From NCBI GenBank assembly GCA_958295665.1, contig OY282558.1, forward strand, positions 316,296,092-316,360,091: a stretch of 64,000 bases of DNA, given 5' to 3'. Numbering within the stretch: position 1 is the first letter of the stretch; each line of letters starts with the position of its first letter. A model generated the notes under the pieces. That model saw nothing but the letters and a program-made list of their open reading frames with translations, did not search any database and was not told the DNA's origin. The position numbers and the translations under genes are program-made. Origin of the DNA: Tipula vernalis (lineage: Eukaryota; Arthropoda; Insecta; Diptera; Tipulidae). Positions 21,590 to 32,769 of the stretch are shown here, in pieces.

Positions 21590-23800
21590 GCTCATAGTTT
21601 TTGCTCAACTCAAATTGTAATTCAAACTCAATTATTAATTTAAGTTGCCATAATATTCAATTACAATTAAATAATTATTAAATAATTTTTTTAGAAATCA
21701 TGTTTCGTATTGCAATTTTTACTAATTTCAGATAAAATTTAGTTTGTAATATCAAACTTACACTTCTCGCATCATTTTAAAATGAAAACTGAAATTGAAC
21801 TATTAATTTTGTATTTTTAATTTCACTCAAAATTATAACTCAATTCCTTCTTCAATTTGGTTAAATCGAGTTTGAAACTTAGCCTATTTGTGTTCAAAAT
21901 ATCATACAATTTCTATCTAACTGCAAACAAAATTTTGGTTTTCAAAAACACCTTTTTCTCACAATTTTTCTCTTGCCAGTCCAATTCGAAATACAAACTC
22001 AACTTAAAACGGAAAACTATATTACAGTTATGTTTTTGCTCAAGTCCAAATTACTATTCAAATTCAATTTCTACTCAACATTTTACTCAATTATTGCTCA
22101 AAATTCAAATACTTCGAAACTTACTCAGATTTCTGCTCACAATTCTGATACAAATTTATCAAACCGTTTGACGCAAACTAGAGTTTTAAATTCCACTCTA
22201 ACTCGGCATTTTGAATAATACTCGAATTTTTCTAAAATATACTTGCAACTAAAGCTGAAGTTGTACTCCAAATTTCTAATCAAGCTTATATAGAAAAATC
22301 TAGGTTGGAATTTTTACTTAATTTGTAAACAAAATATTATAAAATTTCTAACTTAATTGCAAACAGAATTTTGTGTTAATTAAATTTGGTATTCAAACTC
22401 AATTTTTAAATATATTTTAATTAAATTGCATCCCAATTTTTGGCCAAAAATTCTCGTTTGGATTGAAATTGAATTTTTAGTCGAAACTTTGTTCAAATCT
22501 TGTTTTACTCCATTCTAAATAAAAATTTTGCTCAAATTATTTCAAATAATTTATTAAAATTCACTCAAACTGTTATTAAAGGCAGTCCGGATTTTAAATT
22601 AAAATTTTAAGCTAATTTAATTTATTTATTTTTATTCAATTACGGTTTAAAATTGAAATGCTTCTATTACAAAACAAAATGATTTTCTAGTTGAACCAAA
22701 AAATTTTGTTGAAATCGAGTTTAGAATTTAAACTCAGTTACATAAAGTGCATTAAATATTTTGCTAAAATTGTTTTCAAAATGTGTTAGAGACAATTTCT
22801 CCTTAAAATGTCACTCAAACTCATTATAATCGAGTTTAGAATTCAAGCTAGTTTTCTCTCATTAAAATTTGTGCTTTGACGATTGCAGTTGACAAATTTA
22901 TACTAGATTTATGTCCATAATTCCATTTATCATTTTGTTCAACTTCGAAAGCAACTTGAAACTAAATTTTTGACTAAAAATTTTAATTTTTTTCGAATCC
23001 ATTTTGATTTTAAACTAAGTTACTAAATTTCACTCAAGTTTATTCAATGAGCGTGATCAACATTCAAGTTCAGTTTGGGAGTTTAACTTAATTTCAGAAT
23101 AAAATGTCACTCAAAGTTTATTTAAATCCAGATGCAATTGTAATCTAATTTTATTATTTTATCAAATTGGTTTCAAAATGTGTACTTTGGTTATCTCTTG
23201 ACTTATATACATATAGTATGTATCTATTAAACAAATTCTAAACTAAATTCAAAGGAAATTTGCTTTGGTTGTTTGAGATCAAATCTCGTATTGCAACACA
23301 ATTCTTACCTAATTGCAATTAAATTTATTTTTAAATCTAGTTGGAAACAAACAATTTACACTGAAATTTTTGCTCAAAACCAAGCAGAATGTGCTAATCA
23401 ATTCTTATTCTAAATTTTGAAATCAATTTTTAACCAAAGTAACACTGTACAACAATTTGTACTATTTAAATTTCTATTTAAAATTTCACTCAAAATGTTC
23501 TTGGCGTCGTAGTTAATTGTAGCTCAATTAAAATTGTATCACTTCAATTTAAAACTGAAAATATATTGATTTATAATCGGAATTTTGTTTTAAATCCACT
23601 CAATATTTAGTCAAGCCCTAGTTGAAAATTTTATTCAAAGATTGGAATTTAAACTCAATTTATAACTAAATTTCTGCTGAAAAGTAATTCTAATTCAATT
23701 TTTAAATTTTTAAATCCAATTTAAGTTCCTACTTAAGAATTTATTCAATTACATTTGTGAATTCAAATTCTCATTCAGATTTTTGCTCGAAATTGTGTTA
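21590..23800 (+). repeat. Degenerate CTCAA/TTCAAA-rich repeat field, ~2.2 kb
   Basis: Over about 2.2 kb the plus strand repeatedly shows variants of actcaaa, attcaaactcaatttt, ttgctcaaa and cactcaaa, separated by AT filler at irregular intervals of about 15-40 bp. C clearly exceeds G on the plus strand throughout. This looks like a very old, decayed short-period tandem repeat rather than a gene; the open frames at 21857-22218 are by-products. The related motif tttcactcaaa recurs at about 47770-48070. Confidence 0.6.
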
Positions 23801-24574
23801 CATTGTGTACATTTCCCTCAGACATATAATACCTTGGAACATTTCGGATTAAAAATTGGCTTTCGTTCGAGCCCATTTAGAATATAAATAACATTAAAAT
23901 TGTTGTTAAAGTGCATAAATATGGGGTAAAATTTCGTTTACTACGTTTTTATAGTTATAGTTAAGGCATTTTAACGCTTGTTTGATTCATTTTAATTCCG
24001 ATAAATTATTTTACGTGCTTTTTCATATTTTGCCCTAGTCAGATGAATGTCACAACGTGGATTATTTCATTTGAATTTTGATAAAGTCACATACGTTAAC
24101 GAATAAATCAATAATCACAAAATTTGCTTTCCTAGAAGAACTGCGGATCGTCAAATAATGTGGAATAAACTATTGAGATATTTTAATTTTTTGTTTATTT
24201 TGTTCTTTATTTATTGATCTAACTTAGCGGAGTTCATGACAAAGTAAAACTTTTTTAACTTCTAAAAAAAGAATTTGTGGACCTAAATTTAAAATTCAAA
24301 TTTCAGGCTATGAAAGTCGAATTACGTTATTCTTGAAGAAAAATTAAAAATATTTTGAATGAAACATAAAATGTAAAACGTAAAATAAGTGGAAATACTA
24401 TATGTAAAAAGATGTGGTAGCATAGATAGTTCATTCGCTTTTATTTGTTCTAAAAAGAATAACTATTCAACAAATTTTTGATTTGGATTTTCCAAAAATA
24501 ATATTTTTTTACCTAAGATTCCTAAGCCGAATTATTATCTTCTTAATTCGAAACTTTCATTTAACAATCACATT
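23801..24574. other. AT-rich spacer
   Basis: No repeat or gene could be supported between the CTCAA field and the 3' end of the neighbouring LINE relic. The LINE 3' UTR may extend into the right end of this stretch, but no tail was recognised. Confidence 0.45.
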
Positions 24575-24577
24575 GCC

Positions 24578-25381
24578 TTATCTTCCATCTCCACATTTTA
24601 ACAAACACAAACCACTCTGGGAATCTGAAAATATTACTACCTTCCTATTCCCCTCATCCACAGCCAGTTTGATACCTTCATATATACCCATCAATTCGGC
24701 GTTCATTATACAGATACTTTTATCCACTCTAAAACACTTTTCCACATTCGTACTAGGCATTCATTATCAATCACACTAGCATCTATATTAATTATATCAT
24801 GTCCCACGTATTGCCGACTGATTTTCGCAAACATAATTTTGGCGATAACTTTATTCATTCCCTTATTATATTCCTCCATATTCATGCATACAGTAAGACT
24901 ATTAGGAACGGGTTACGGACCAGCACTGCCTATACCTAGAAATAGATTCATATTTTCCAGTGCAATGCCAGCTCTATATGTAGGTTTGTACACCACCCTA
25001 CTTTGAAGTCTCACTACCATTTCATTCCAAAACTAATTTTACTTCATTGTCATTCGCACTGTCTCTCTCACTGTGATCCACTCTCTCTTGTAAACGAGAG
25101 GTAAATCACCCATTTCAGGCCACAGAGTATGTATTGTAGTTGAATTAATCGCTCCCAGTACCTCTCTGGCACACGCATTCTCTATTTTCATCAATTGACT
25201 GAAAGCCACTAACCATTTCCATAAACACTAATATCATATCCCATTTTGTAGGATATAAGGGCCTTTCTTAGCATATTAGTCACACTGGGGTGTGCGCCCC
25301 ATTTAGGTTTACTCACTCGTTTAATCACATTTATACGATCCTTGCAGTTATCTGTTAAAATTTTCATGTGCTTTATAAAAT
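24578..25381 (-). pseudogene. RT thumb/connection and RNase H relic of the LINE
   Basis: Just downstream of the RT, INFIKHMKILTDNCKDRINV and KRVSKPKWGAHPSVTNML form the conserved post-RT segment. Further on is an RNase H domain: NIDASVIDNE (equivalent of the first Asp strand), then after a frame change ICIMNAELMGIYEGIKLAV with the Glu helix and VVIFSDSQSGLCLL with the SDSQS Asp motif. Reading stops near 24578 before the last RNase H helix. Several in-frame stops occur between 25200 and 24830. Confidence 0.8.
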
Positions 25382-26478
25382 TTATGCGTCTATCAATCCA
25401 AATACCCGAATACCTGTACGTGTCACATGTTCAATTCTATTATTATCCACCTTAATGTTTAGATTGACGTCATTCGTACTCTTCGCTCTTAAATTTAACA
25501 TTTTTATTTTTCCAATAACTTCATCAAACCCCTTTTGCGCCTTTTGAGCCGCCACATCAATACTTCTTCCTTTTCCTATTATAACAAAATCATCTGCAAA
25601 TTGCAGAACGATTTTATTTTCTGTATTGATGCGGTGTATCTCGCTGGTATATAGGTTGAAAAGAGCTGGAGATATTTTATTTCCTTGCGGAAGTCCAACA
25701 TTCGTATATGTATATCGTAATATCGTGTCATAACATTTCACACTAACAACACTTAAATAAAAAATAAAAATAAAATAAAATTAAATTTTGAAGAGGAAAG
25801 CCAAAACACGTCTGTCTCCTTTGAATGTTCGCACTCATCCCCGATCGAAATCCGAATGTTGTTGATGGCAACAAATTATTTTCATTCATAAAAGCTTCCA
25901 TTAGTTCTTTCATCATTCCATGTAAAATTTTAATAAAAACGTTCAACATACATACATATGCCACGATAATTTATTGCCACCTTACTTTCTTTCCATTTAC
26001 CTGGTATTTTTGAACTCATCCATATTTTGTTGAGTGTTTACAGCAAATTATGTTTTGCTGATTCACTCAACAACTGAATCATTTTATAACTTACACGGTT
26101 GATTCCTGTAGTGGTAGATTTGGAGTTATCTAACACTCGTTCCATGCATATTTCCTCTCCATTCTTTCATTTTTTCCATTCTTTCAGCTTCACTTGATGT
26201 ATTCAAATCATTGCGGACATTTAGTATCATTCTCAGAAATTAATCCCTTTTTCACGGTTCTCACACACCAGATTGCTCCCATTAAAAAATTTCCCACTCC
26301 ACCTGTTAAATAAATTCCATACATGCTTAGTTGTGGTTCTATGTGTCATTTGCAACACATACTTGCTCCAACTTTTCCGTTTTGCTCTGCAAATAGCCTT
26401 TTTCAACTTTCCATTAATTTTGCTATACTCGTACATAATCCTATTCATACAACTGTTATTTCTGTTATATTCGCGCAA
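25382..26478 (-). pseudogene. Reverse transcriptase relic of the LINE
   Basis: Going right to left: 26478-26233 (LKKAICRAKRKSWSKYVLQM and TTTKHVWNLFNRWSGK) is the pre-RT linker. 25964-25743 contains a finger segment with FGFRSGMSAN. 25741-25382 holds NVGLPQGNKISPALFNLYTS, IVLQFADDFVIIGKG with the FADD catalytic box intact, and the downstream KAQKGFDEVIGKIKMLNL helix. The central palm block with the first catalytic Asp was not recognised. An AT-rich run at 25745-25785 interrupts the sequence between finger and palm, and stops and frame changes separate the pieces. Confidence 0.85.
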
Positions 26479-26648
26479 GGCTATTCGCTTTCTTTCATAC
26501 CAGAATTGAACTTCTTTATTCCACTACCCATTCACATTGATCCCTTTCATATCAACCATTTTAATACAATCCTTATTAACTCGTTCTATTTCACTATCCA
26601 ACTGACTTTGATTTATTTCATGTTTTTCGAGAATCTCATTCAACTCCT

Positions 26649-27165
26649 TCAGAGAGTTTTAAACACTCTATTATCATTTATGATCATTTTAATCATAACA
26701 TGATCCCCACCCAAATTCTCTTCTTCTACATTCCAAGTGACCCGGCCGGCCAATTCAATAGTTGCCATAGACATATCTAATACATTGGCCGTACCTCCCA
26801 CATTCCCCATTCTAGTTGGTCTCCCATCATTCAAGATTTCCAAATCCGAGTATTGAATCATGTCTTAAAACAATCAAGTCACTTTTACCTCTCACCCACT
26901 CAAACACTTTCTTAAAATCACTAAACGCTTTTTTCGTTTCGTCCTCATTACGTACTTAGGCTACATACACACTTATTCGAATAGGATGTCTTTCCAAATT
27001 AGTTGTTGTGGCGACTACAGCTTCCACAACTTCAAACGCGGGTAGCGGTTCTTCTTTGAGCGTCATATTATTACGATATAATATTGCCACTCCACCATAA
27101 CCATCGCTTCTTGGTTTGGACAGAAATCTTGACCCTCTCGCATACAAAGTCTTACTAAGAAATTT
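26649..27165 (-). pseudogene. APE-type endonuclease relic of the LINE
   Basis: The right fragment reads RSDGYGGVAILYRN, then PIRISVYVA followed by a stop. After it comes a segment with KKAFSDFKKVFEWVRGKSDL, and then in another frame SDLEILNDGRPTRM and VTWNVEEENLGGDHVMIKM. These match the C-terminal half of LINE APE endonucleases, where the final block is usually S(D/N)H; here it is GGDH. The expected GDFN(A/S)HH block between DLIV and SDLEILNDG is missing, so a deletion plus frameshift lies near 26875. Non-functional. Confidence 0.75.
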
Positions 27166-27893
27166 ATAAAGCTTTATAAATTTAATTAAAGATTTTAAAT
27201 ATATCATCAAATTAGCACAGAATTATTAGACATATTTGAAAAATTCCGTGGTTTCACAATACGACCAGTTCTAATTAATGAAAGAAAGCTAATTTTATTG
27301 AATAGATATTTTGGCTATCTGAATTTAATTTTTTTAAAAAATAAACACAACCAATCCAAAAGCTAGATAATGTGTCAAACTAGTTTCAAAGACAGATTTA
27401 GATAAACATGAGACATGATCGAAACGCTTTAGATTATAAATGAACCTAATGGAATTGTTGAGACTTCTAAAGTTCGTTTCGGATAGTAAACATCTTTTTT
27501 TTTATACTATCCGTAATGTTTCATCAAAATACACTTTGTTCACAACTTTTGTTTAACATTTTTGTTCCTTTTTTAGTGACTGTTGAATGAGCCAAATGAG
27601 GGTATTTACACCTTTAGGCATTGCTACGCAACTCTACAACAGTCGCGCGTTCACAGTATGATGTAGCAACTATGTTGTTATTTATCTATCCCATCTTAAT
27701 TGGGCTCATTTTAAAGGTAAATGAATAGTGATTATAAAATAAGAACAAAAAGGCCACCACCTTCAATTTCGTCTTTTCTGAAATGGCCGTCGAAGCTTTC
27801 TTTTCGAATTTTCTTCCACCTGCGTATTATTCTCTTTGCCACCAATATTAATTCCCTTAAGCGATTTCCATAGTCTTTTCATTGTTATACCTC
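27166..27893. other. Unassigned spacer between LINE and TIR element
   Basis: No gene seen. A weak inverted pair, ggatagta (about 27481) and tactatcc (about 27505), flanks a T run. An AATGAGCC-type pair occurs near 27588 and in inverse orientation near 27702, too short to call an element. Confidence 0.35.
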
Positions 27894-28882
27894 CAGCCAG
27901 ATTCTCTAAAAAAATGAGGTAATGTGTAAATAGGAAAAAGTGTAAAATTTTACACATCTGAAGTTTACACATAAATGTATCAGATTTGACTAAAATCGCA
28001 TTCTGTAAAAATATTATATTCAGCCAAAATCATTGAGCAATTCAGCACAAGTGTCAATTTTGTGTTTATGACATCTATTTTACAAATTTGTCTAATCTGT
28101 CGAAATTTGAAGATAAAACATGTCAACAGTAAATTACATATTTGCTAATTTGTCTATAGCAAAACGAGACGGAGATCAGATACCCTTTTTACAAGTATTT
28201 CTAAAGGAATATCCCGTTAGTGGTTCGGTTGAAAAATTACCAAACATTTTACTGTTAACAGGTTTTATGTTTAAGCACCCTCAAACCAATTTATTTTTCT
28301 TGCTCTAATCATTTTAAAGGCTAACTGTTTCCTAGTAAAAACCAAGTTATACATCAACACTTGTTTATTTTATTGTGAATGAATTACATTCAAAACATAC
28401 AAAAATGTCAAGCCAAATTGTGAAAATTATATTTTCAGTTGATCTAGCTCAGGCGACCGAACGATATAAATAAAAATGATTGTGATTTAAATTGAGTTCG
28501 TATTTTATTATTTGCTACCAGTACTTTATCTTGCTTTAATATGTCATCACCCAAACTGCTTGTGATCAATTTCGTATCTCGCGCTTTAATTTTCATCTCA
28601 TTTTTCAGCATATCATTGGAGACACACATCGGTTCCACAAAATCGATAACTTTGGGGTTTTTCGTATTTTGTACCAACGTACTCAAAAACGCATACCTAC
28701 ACAAAATACTTTTTCCAATAAAAAATCGGGGTAATCTTTTGAAAGAAATTTTACTTGATTATTTACAATATATCATTTTCAAATTTTAGATAATCAGAAA
28801 ATAGTGTGATAATGCGTGAATGGTCTTAGATATTCATCAAGACCCATTTACACATTATGTTATTTTTTAGAGAATCAGGCTG
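27894..28882. mobile_element. 989-bp TIR-bounded element, superfamily unknown
   Basis: Both ends carry related inverted repeats of about 40 bp. The left reads cagccagattctctaaaaaa from 27894; the right, on the complement from 28882, reads cagcctgattctctaaaaaa. Both continue with a taatgtgtaaat block. A third, partial copy of the inner block (gataatgcgtgaatgg) lies at about 28808-28823, opposite to the right arm, so the right end can itself fold back. A minus-strand open frame (28704-28444) inside has no recognised motif. No target-site duplication is apparent. Confidence 0.65.
28444..28704 (-). CDS. Unrecognised open frame inside the TIR element
   Basis: An 86-codon minus-strand frame contains NPKVIDFVEPMCVSNDMLKN and a Lys/Asp-rich middle. 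Its composition is more protein-like than the surrounding AT-rich frames. I recognise no domain. It lies wholly within the 27894-28882 TIR element and so may be a fragment of the protein of the autonomous parent. The first ATG-like codon lies close to the edge of the open stretch, and upstream sequence has stops in this frame. It could equally be chance. Confidence 0.3.
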   Translation of the reverse strand: MCRYAFLSTLVQNTKNPKVIDFVEPMCVSNDMLKNEMKIKARDTKLITSSLGDDILKQDKVLVANNKIRTQFKSQSFLFISFGRLS

Positions 28883-29327
28883 TTGGTATCTCCATGTGCA
28901 CCGTTTCTGATATGCTTTTATTAATCGATTTTTATTACTTTTATTAATAATTGTAGACTCGAAGATTGCAAGAAATTTGAGAATGTATATGAAGAGTTCA
29001 TATGATAATTAAAATCCCCGCAACTTGATTAAATTTTGCAAATATTTCTTAAAACTGCGCAGTTGTATTTGTAAGATATCATCACTACACACTGGTGAAG
29101 GGTTAAAGCAAAAAGTAATCCCTAATTTAGGGGATCCTGATAATAATTCAGTTAATAGAAATTCCACTTTAACAAAAACGGAACTTTTCCCAGTACAAAC
29201 GTTATTAGAATAACTTTAAATATAAGCAATTCCATCATCAGGATTTATCAGTCGATCATATCTTAAAATATCGTATCCTTTGATATTCACAGTTTGATTT
29301 TAAATATTACGATTTATACAATAATAT
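28883..29327. other. AT-rich spacer
   Basis: No supported feature. Short frames here are motif-free. Confidence 0.4.
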
Positions 29328-30004
29328 TTACCAACCGAATTTTTGGTCCTTCTTAAGCTTAAAATTTAAACAAAAATTAATAAAATTAGAAGTTACATTA
29401 AAAAAAAAAGTTGAATTGTAAATTTTTATCTTATTCCTATTGGTAATTGAACAGGTCGGTTTTTTGAATGATGGTTGATAAACAATTTGACTTTTGCTAA
29501 AAGGGGCCAAAATTATTCGTATCAGAATCAGCGAATACTCCTTCAGCTTAAAGTTTAAGTAAGGTGGTTTGTTTCTCTTCAAGTTTCTAGACAGTAAAGT
29601 TAAACACGATGCCACTGCTTACATTAAGTTTTGTACACACAAATTGTATCACTTGTCGCTCAAAGTTAGTGGTACTAAGTGGCGTGACAACAAAATATTT
29701 CTTCATATTTTCCGGTGAAATCGGTGTCACCCAGTTTGAAAGAGGACTATCATATGCAGATTTAGGGTTCAAAGAAGTTTCACGAACCAGTGTCAATAAA
29801 CCTCCAAAATGTCTCCATGGTTACCTCAATTTTGTAAATCAACAAATCATAATTTATGCATTCACTAAGTAACGTTTCGTTTCGTAATACTTGTGCATTT
29901 TGCTCAATCAATTTCTCCATATTTTTTTTTATCAGCTCAGAAATTTGAATGTTATTTGGATGACTATTATGGTTCAGAACCAAATGAGGATGATCAGCAG
30001 CCAC
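29328..30004 (-). pseudogene. Unrecognised, probably degenerate protein-coding relic
   Basis: Three overlapping minus-strand frames (30004-29780, 29796-29587 and 29615-29328) have protein-like composition and follow one another with short overlaps in different frames, as expected for one protein broken by frameshifts. Visible stretches are NNIQISELIKKNMEKLIEQN, PENMKKYFVVTPLSTTNFER and FVCTKLNVSSGIVFNF. The first suggests a coiled-coil-like helix. I cannot name a family; a transposon or a retro-copied gene are the obvious options. Confidence 0.35.
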
Positions 30005-31704
30005 ATCTTCAGGTAAAACATCTGGCTCTTTGCTTACAGAAAATACATAACCAAATTAGCGACATATTTAAAGAGATGTTTATTCATCTTAATATATTTT
30101 GTGAGAACATTTTTTTTACAGTTACCCGTCTAGTTTTGACTTATCATTAATAGATAATATCTGTCGGAATCTAACCCAAAATTATTTTATTAGGATCAAC
30201 GTTTAAATTTAGATCTTAATTGGCCCCACACACCTTTTCCTTTCTGTTAAACTTGCTCATTGGAGTTGTAGTTTATACCACCCGATAACATTTCATTTCA
30301 CCACAAAAATATTTAAGCGGGAGCTTTAGCTGCAGTATATTTGTTGGTCGGCGCATATTGTTACGTAATATAAAAACAATCACATGTGAATATAACACTA
30401 CCTTGCAGCGATATGCCCTTCTAAATAATTGCCATATTATATTTTCTGACTGAAAACCCAATTTTTTTTGGGCGTAAGGTGTATACATATCACATTTATT
30501 GAATTAGGTAACATTCCAATAGTTGGCGACAAGTTAATTGGTCCTCAATATCCTCTTCTGTCTCAATTGAATTTTTTTATTTTATTTAATTACTTTACTT
30601 AACCAGGGTTTAGCTCCCACTTAAATTCTAGAGATTATAATTGGAAAAAGAAGAAATAAAGCAGAAATTCATAAAATTTCAGAAGATACTATCAATAAAA
30701 TTTTAAACCACTGCGGCAATGAGTCATAGAGAGATATCAAAAACGTTGACCACAAAATGAGATTAAACTAATTTTGAACAAAACTTAATTATTTCATTAT
30801 TTAAAATGTACAGATCAGGTTTCCGAAGCAATTATATTTGCGAAATAATCAAATTCGCTTTTTACATATACTCGAACTTTTAACCACGAAAATATGTATA
30901 TGGTTTGTTACACATGTTGAACATTCAATTACTTATTTAGAAAAATGTTCATTGCTTGGATCAAGTTAACATCAATGTTAAACTTGACAACTGTTTAAGG
31001 CCAACGTTCAATATTCCGCAATGTAAATCTTGATAGAAAAAAACCAAATCACAAAATCTACCAAATCATGATAGAGGTTTAGATGTGTAAGCCTGTAATC
31101 GAGTAATCCCGAAGATGTCAAAAAAAAAAAAAGATCATTAAGTCTATAAGCATCTGTAGCAGTAATCTGAAAACCCTAAAACAAATTTTAAAAACTCGTG
31201 CCACTAGCGAATTATTTGTTGAAGTCCGTTCAGCAGGTTAATACAAATTACAAAGATCAATTTTCGCTGTCGTCAGTTATACCAAATTTCTGTTCAAAAA
31301 GTAAATTAATATTGGAGCTTAGTTAAAATGTTTCGGTAATTTCTAAAGTAAAGGATCATTCGGGTTTTTAGGTGTCTAACATTAAGCAAATTGTAAAACT
31401 CGAAAAATTTCGAAAATCTCGAGAAATTATATAAAGTCATCAAAACATCAAATCCGTTCTTCTCTAGTTCGGAATTAAAAGCCTCCAACTCGAAGTGTAC
31501 TTAATACTAACGCTAGGTAGATAACTCGGGCATGTACATCGAAAACACTGCAGATATTTTTGTTATAGATTTCCCTGGAGACGAAGACAATATTACGATA
31601 AAGGACTGATTGGGTGGACCCTACTAATCAATTTTCAATTATTTTTACAGTTACACGAGGGGTGGAGTGAAGAACTAAACAATTTTTTTTCACAAATCAA
31701 GTAT
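30005..31704. other. AT-rich interval without supported gene
   Basis: Motif-free short frames (for example 30273-30488 minus and 31306-31488 minus), poly-A near 31119 and ordinary AT-rich DNA. Nothing further seen. Confidence 0.45.
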
Positions 31705-31968
31705 GCTGGCCCTGGGGCTTGTAAAATAACCAAAAATTAGTACCCGTGTAACGGGTAGTTATTTTGCCAAATACCCGGCTACCTGGGTTACCCGAAAAAA
31801 AGTAGTCAAAACATGTTTCACCAGTTCTTATATGTAAAACAGGTAATATGTATATAATTCGAACTTATCTTATGTATTATTATTATTATTATTATTATTA
31901 TGGGGGGCCATGCGGGCGATCAGCCACTTCGCACTGCGACCTAAAAGATCTATTGTGCTGGCCCCTGC

Positions 31969-32292
31969 TTAATTATCCGTCCAGTCAATATTCAGGTTCT
32001 TAATGAACCTGACGATACTGCCTCCCGGTACGTGATACATACTATCTGGGCTTATTGCTCTCCCTCCTAGATGTTTACTACAGCATGTAGTTCCGCTAGA
32101 AAGACGGTGGCATTGGAGCTCAAGGACCTCGAGAGGGTTGTCCCACTCCCGTATATTCCTACTCCTGCCCCGTATTCCGTTTGATTTTACTCTTACGAGT
32201 TGCTCGGAATTGCAAATCACCTGTAGGTCACCCAGCTTTACTACAGGAAGGCTAAATAAAACTGGAGGGTGCCTGGTATCCAGAGTCCGCAT
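31969..32292 (-). CDS. Unrecognised 107-codon frame in the GC-rich retroelement
   Basis: This frame ends about 70 bp before the TAA-repeat tail and contains PVVKLGDLQVICNSEQLVRV, REWDNPLEVLELQCHRLSSG and a C-terminal GGSIVRFIKNLNIDWTDN. A hydrophobic-aromatic C-terminal ending near the 3' tail would fit the end of a LINE ORF2, but I cannot match a known domain. The frame starts at ATG, yet upstream sequence in the insertion may belong to the same or another frame. It is possibly the 3' end of ORF2 of an unidentified LINE. Confidence 0.35.
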   Translation of the reverse strand: MRTLDTRHPPVLFSLPVVKLGDLQVICNSEQLVRVKSNGIRGRSRNIREWDNPLEVLELQCHRLSSGTTCCSKHLGGRAISPDSMYHVPGGSIVRFIKNLNIDWTDN

Positions 32293-32545
32293 ATTTTGTG
32301 CTGATTAACCTATCAGCCATTCATCTTTCGGCATATGCTGTTCCACCTTAGATTAGGGTTTTTTGTCAAGGTTTTCTCCTTTAGCGCCGTACTTTAGCCT
32401 TTGCCAAATGGCCAATGATGTGCCAAGTGGCCTTAGTTACCAGTGGTTGCCACGAGGAGGCAGTACGTACACTTGCGAATTGTGAACAGGTTACCCCTTA
32501 CACAATTGTACCCATCACGCAGCTGCTTAATGACAAGACCAGAAC

Positions 32546-32573
32546 AGCACACTTGATGCGCATCAAGTGTGCT
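32546..32573. repeat. Perfect 28-bp palindrome
   Basis: The sequence centred on gatgc|gcatc is a perfect inverted repeat with 14-bp arms and no spacer; each arm starts agcacacttgatgc. It lies inside the GC-rich retroelement about 75 bp from its 5' end. Confidence 0.9.
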
Positions 32574-32769
32574 ACCTACTGGAAGGTTACGGAGCTGGTA
32601 GATTAATCTACTCAACTTTGATCCCCCCTCCAATAGACGCCAAACCACCAACTTATCTTATGTAAATATATGCGAATTTATCTTATGTAAATATATGTAA
32701 GTTCATTAAATTCAGGTTAGTTCAAGAGTTATAATATTCACTTTCATTTTTTAGTTATCAAAAATTTGA

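Larger units (their letters stand above)
24575..27165 (-). mobile_element. LINE with APE endonuclease, RT and RNase H (Loa/I-like), decayed
   Basis: A minus-strand non-LTR retrotransposon relic retains, in order, a partial APE endonuclease, RT and RNase H. This domain set occurs in the Loa and I clades. The phrase order GLPQG, LFNLYT, IHRI and LQFADDF resembles Loa-type elements more than Jockey, but clade assignment is inference. The 5' end of the endonuclease is absent, there is an internal deletion near 26875, and no poly-A or simple 3' tail was recognised. No target-site duplication was found. Confidence 0.82.
31862..32664 (-). mobile_element. GC-rich 773-bp retroelement insertion, (TAA)n tail, 15-bp TSD
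   Basis: The direct repeat aacttatcttatgta is present at 31862-31876 and 32650-32664. Between them lies a segment much richer in G+C than anything nearby. On the minus strand it ends in (ATA/TAA)n, seen on plus as TTATTATTA at 31877-31901, preceded by gcatggcccccca. A long target-site duplication and simple 3' tail indicate target-primed insertion of a LINE or LINE-driven element. Two minus-strand frames (32651-32433 and 32292-31969) show no RT motif, so it is either a 5'-truncated 3' end or a non-autonomous element. Nearby at about 32678 a similar atttatcttatgtaaatata unit is repeated, so part of the right duplication sits in a local repeat. Confidence 0.8.

Noticed and set aside
21857..22218. 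Two overlapping plus-strand open frames of 104 and 81 codons
   Set aside because: They lie in the CTCAA-rich repeat field and reflect its lack of stop codons, not selection.
24483..24779. Plus-strand 98-codon frame opposite the RNase H relic
   Set aside because: Antisense shadow of the LINE RNase H sequence.
32433..32651. 72-codon minus-strand frame at the 5' end of the GC-rich insertion
   Set aside because: Contains the palindrome in coding phase, lacks a motif and overlaps an open frame on the other strand.
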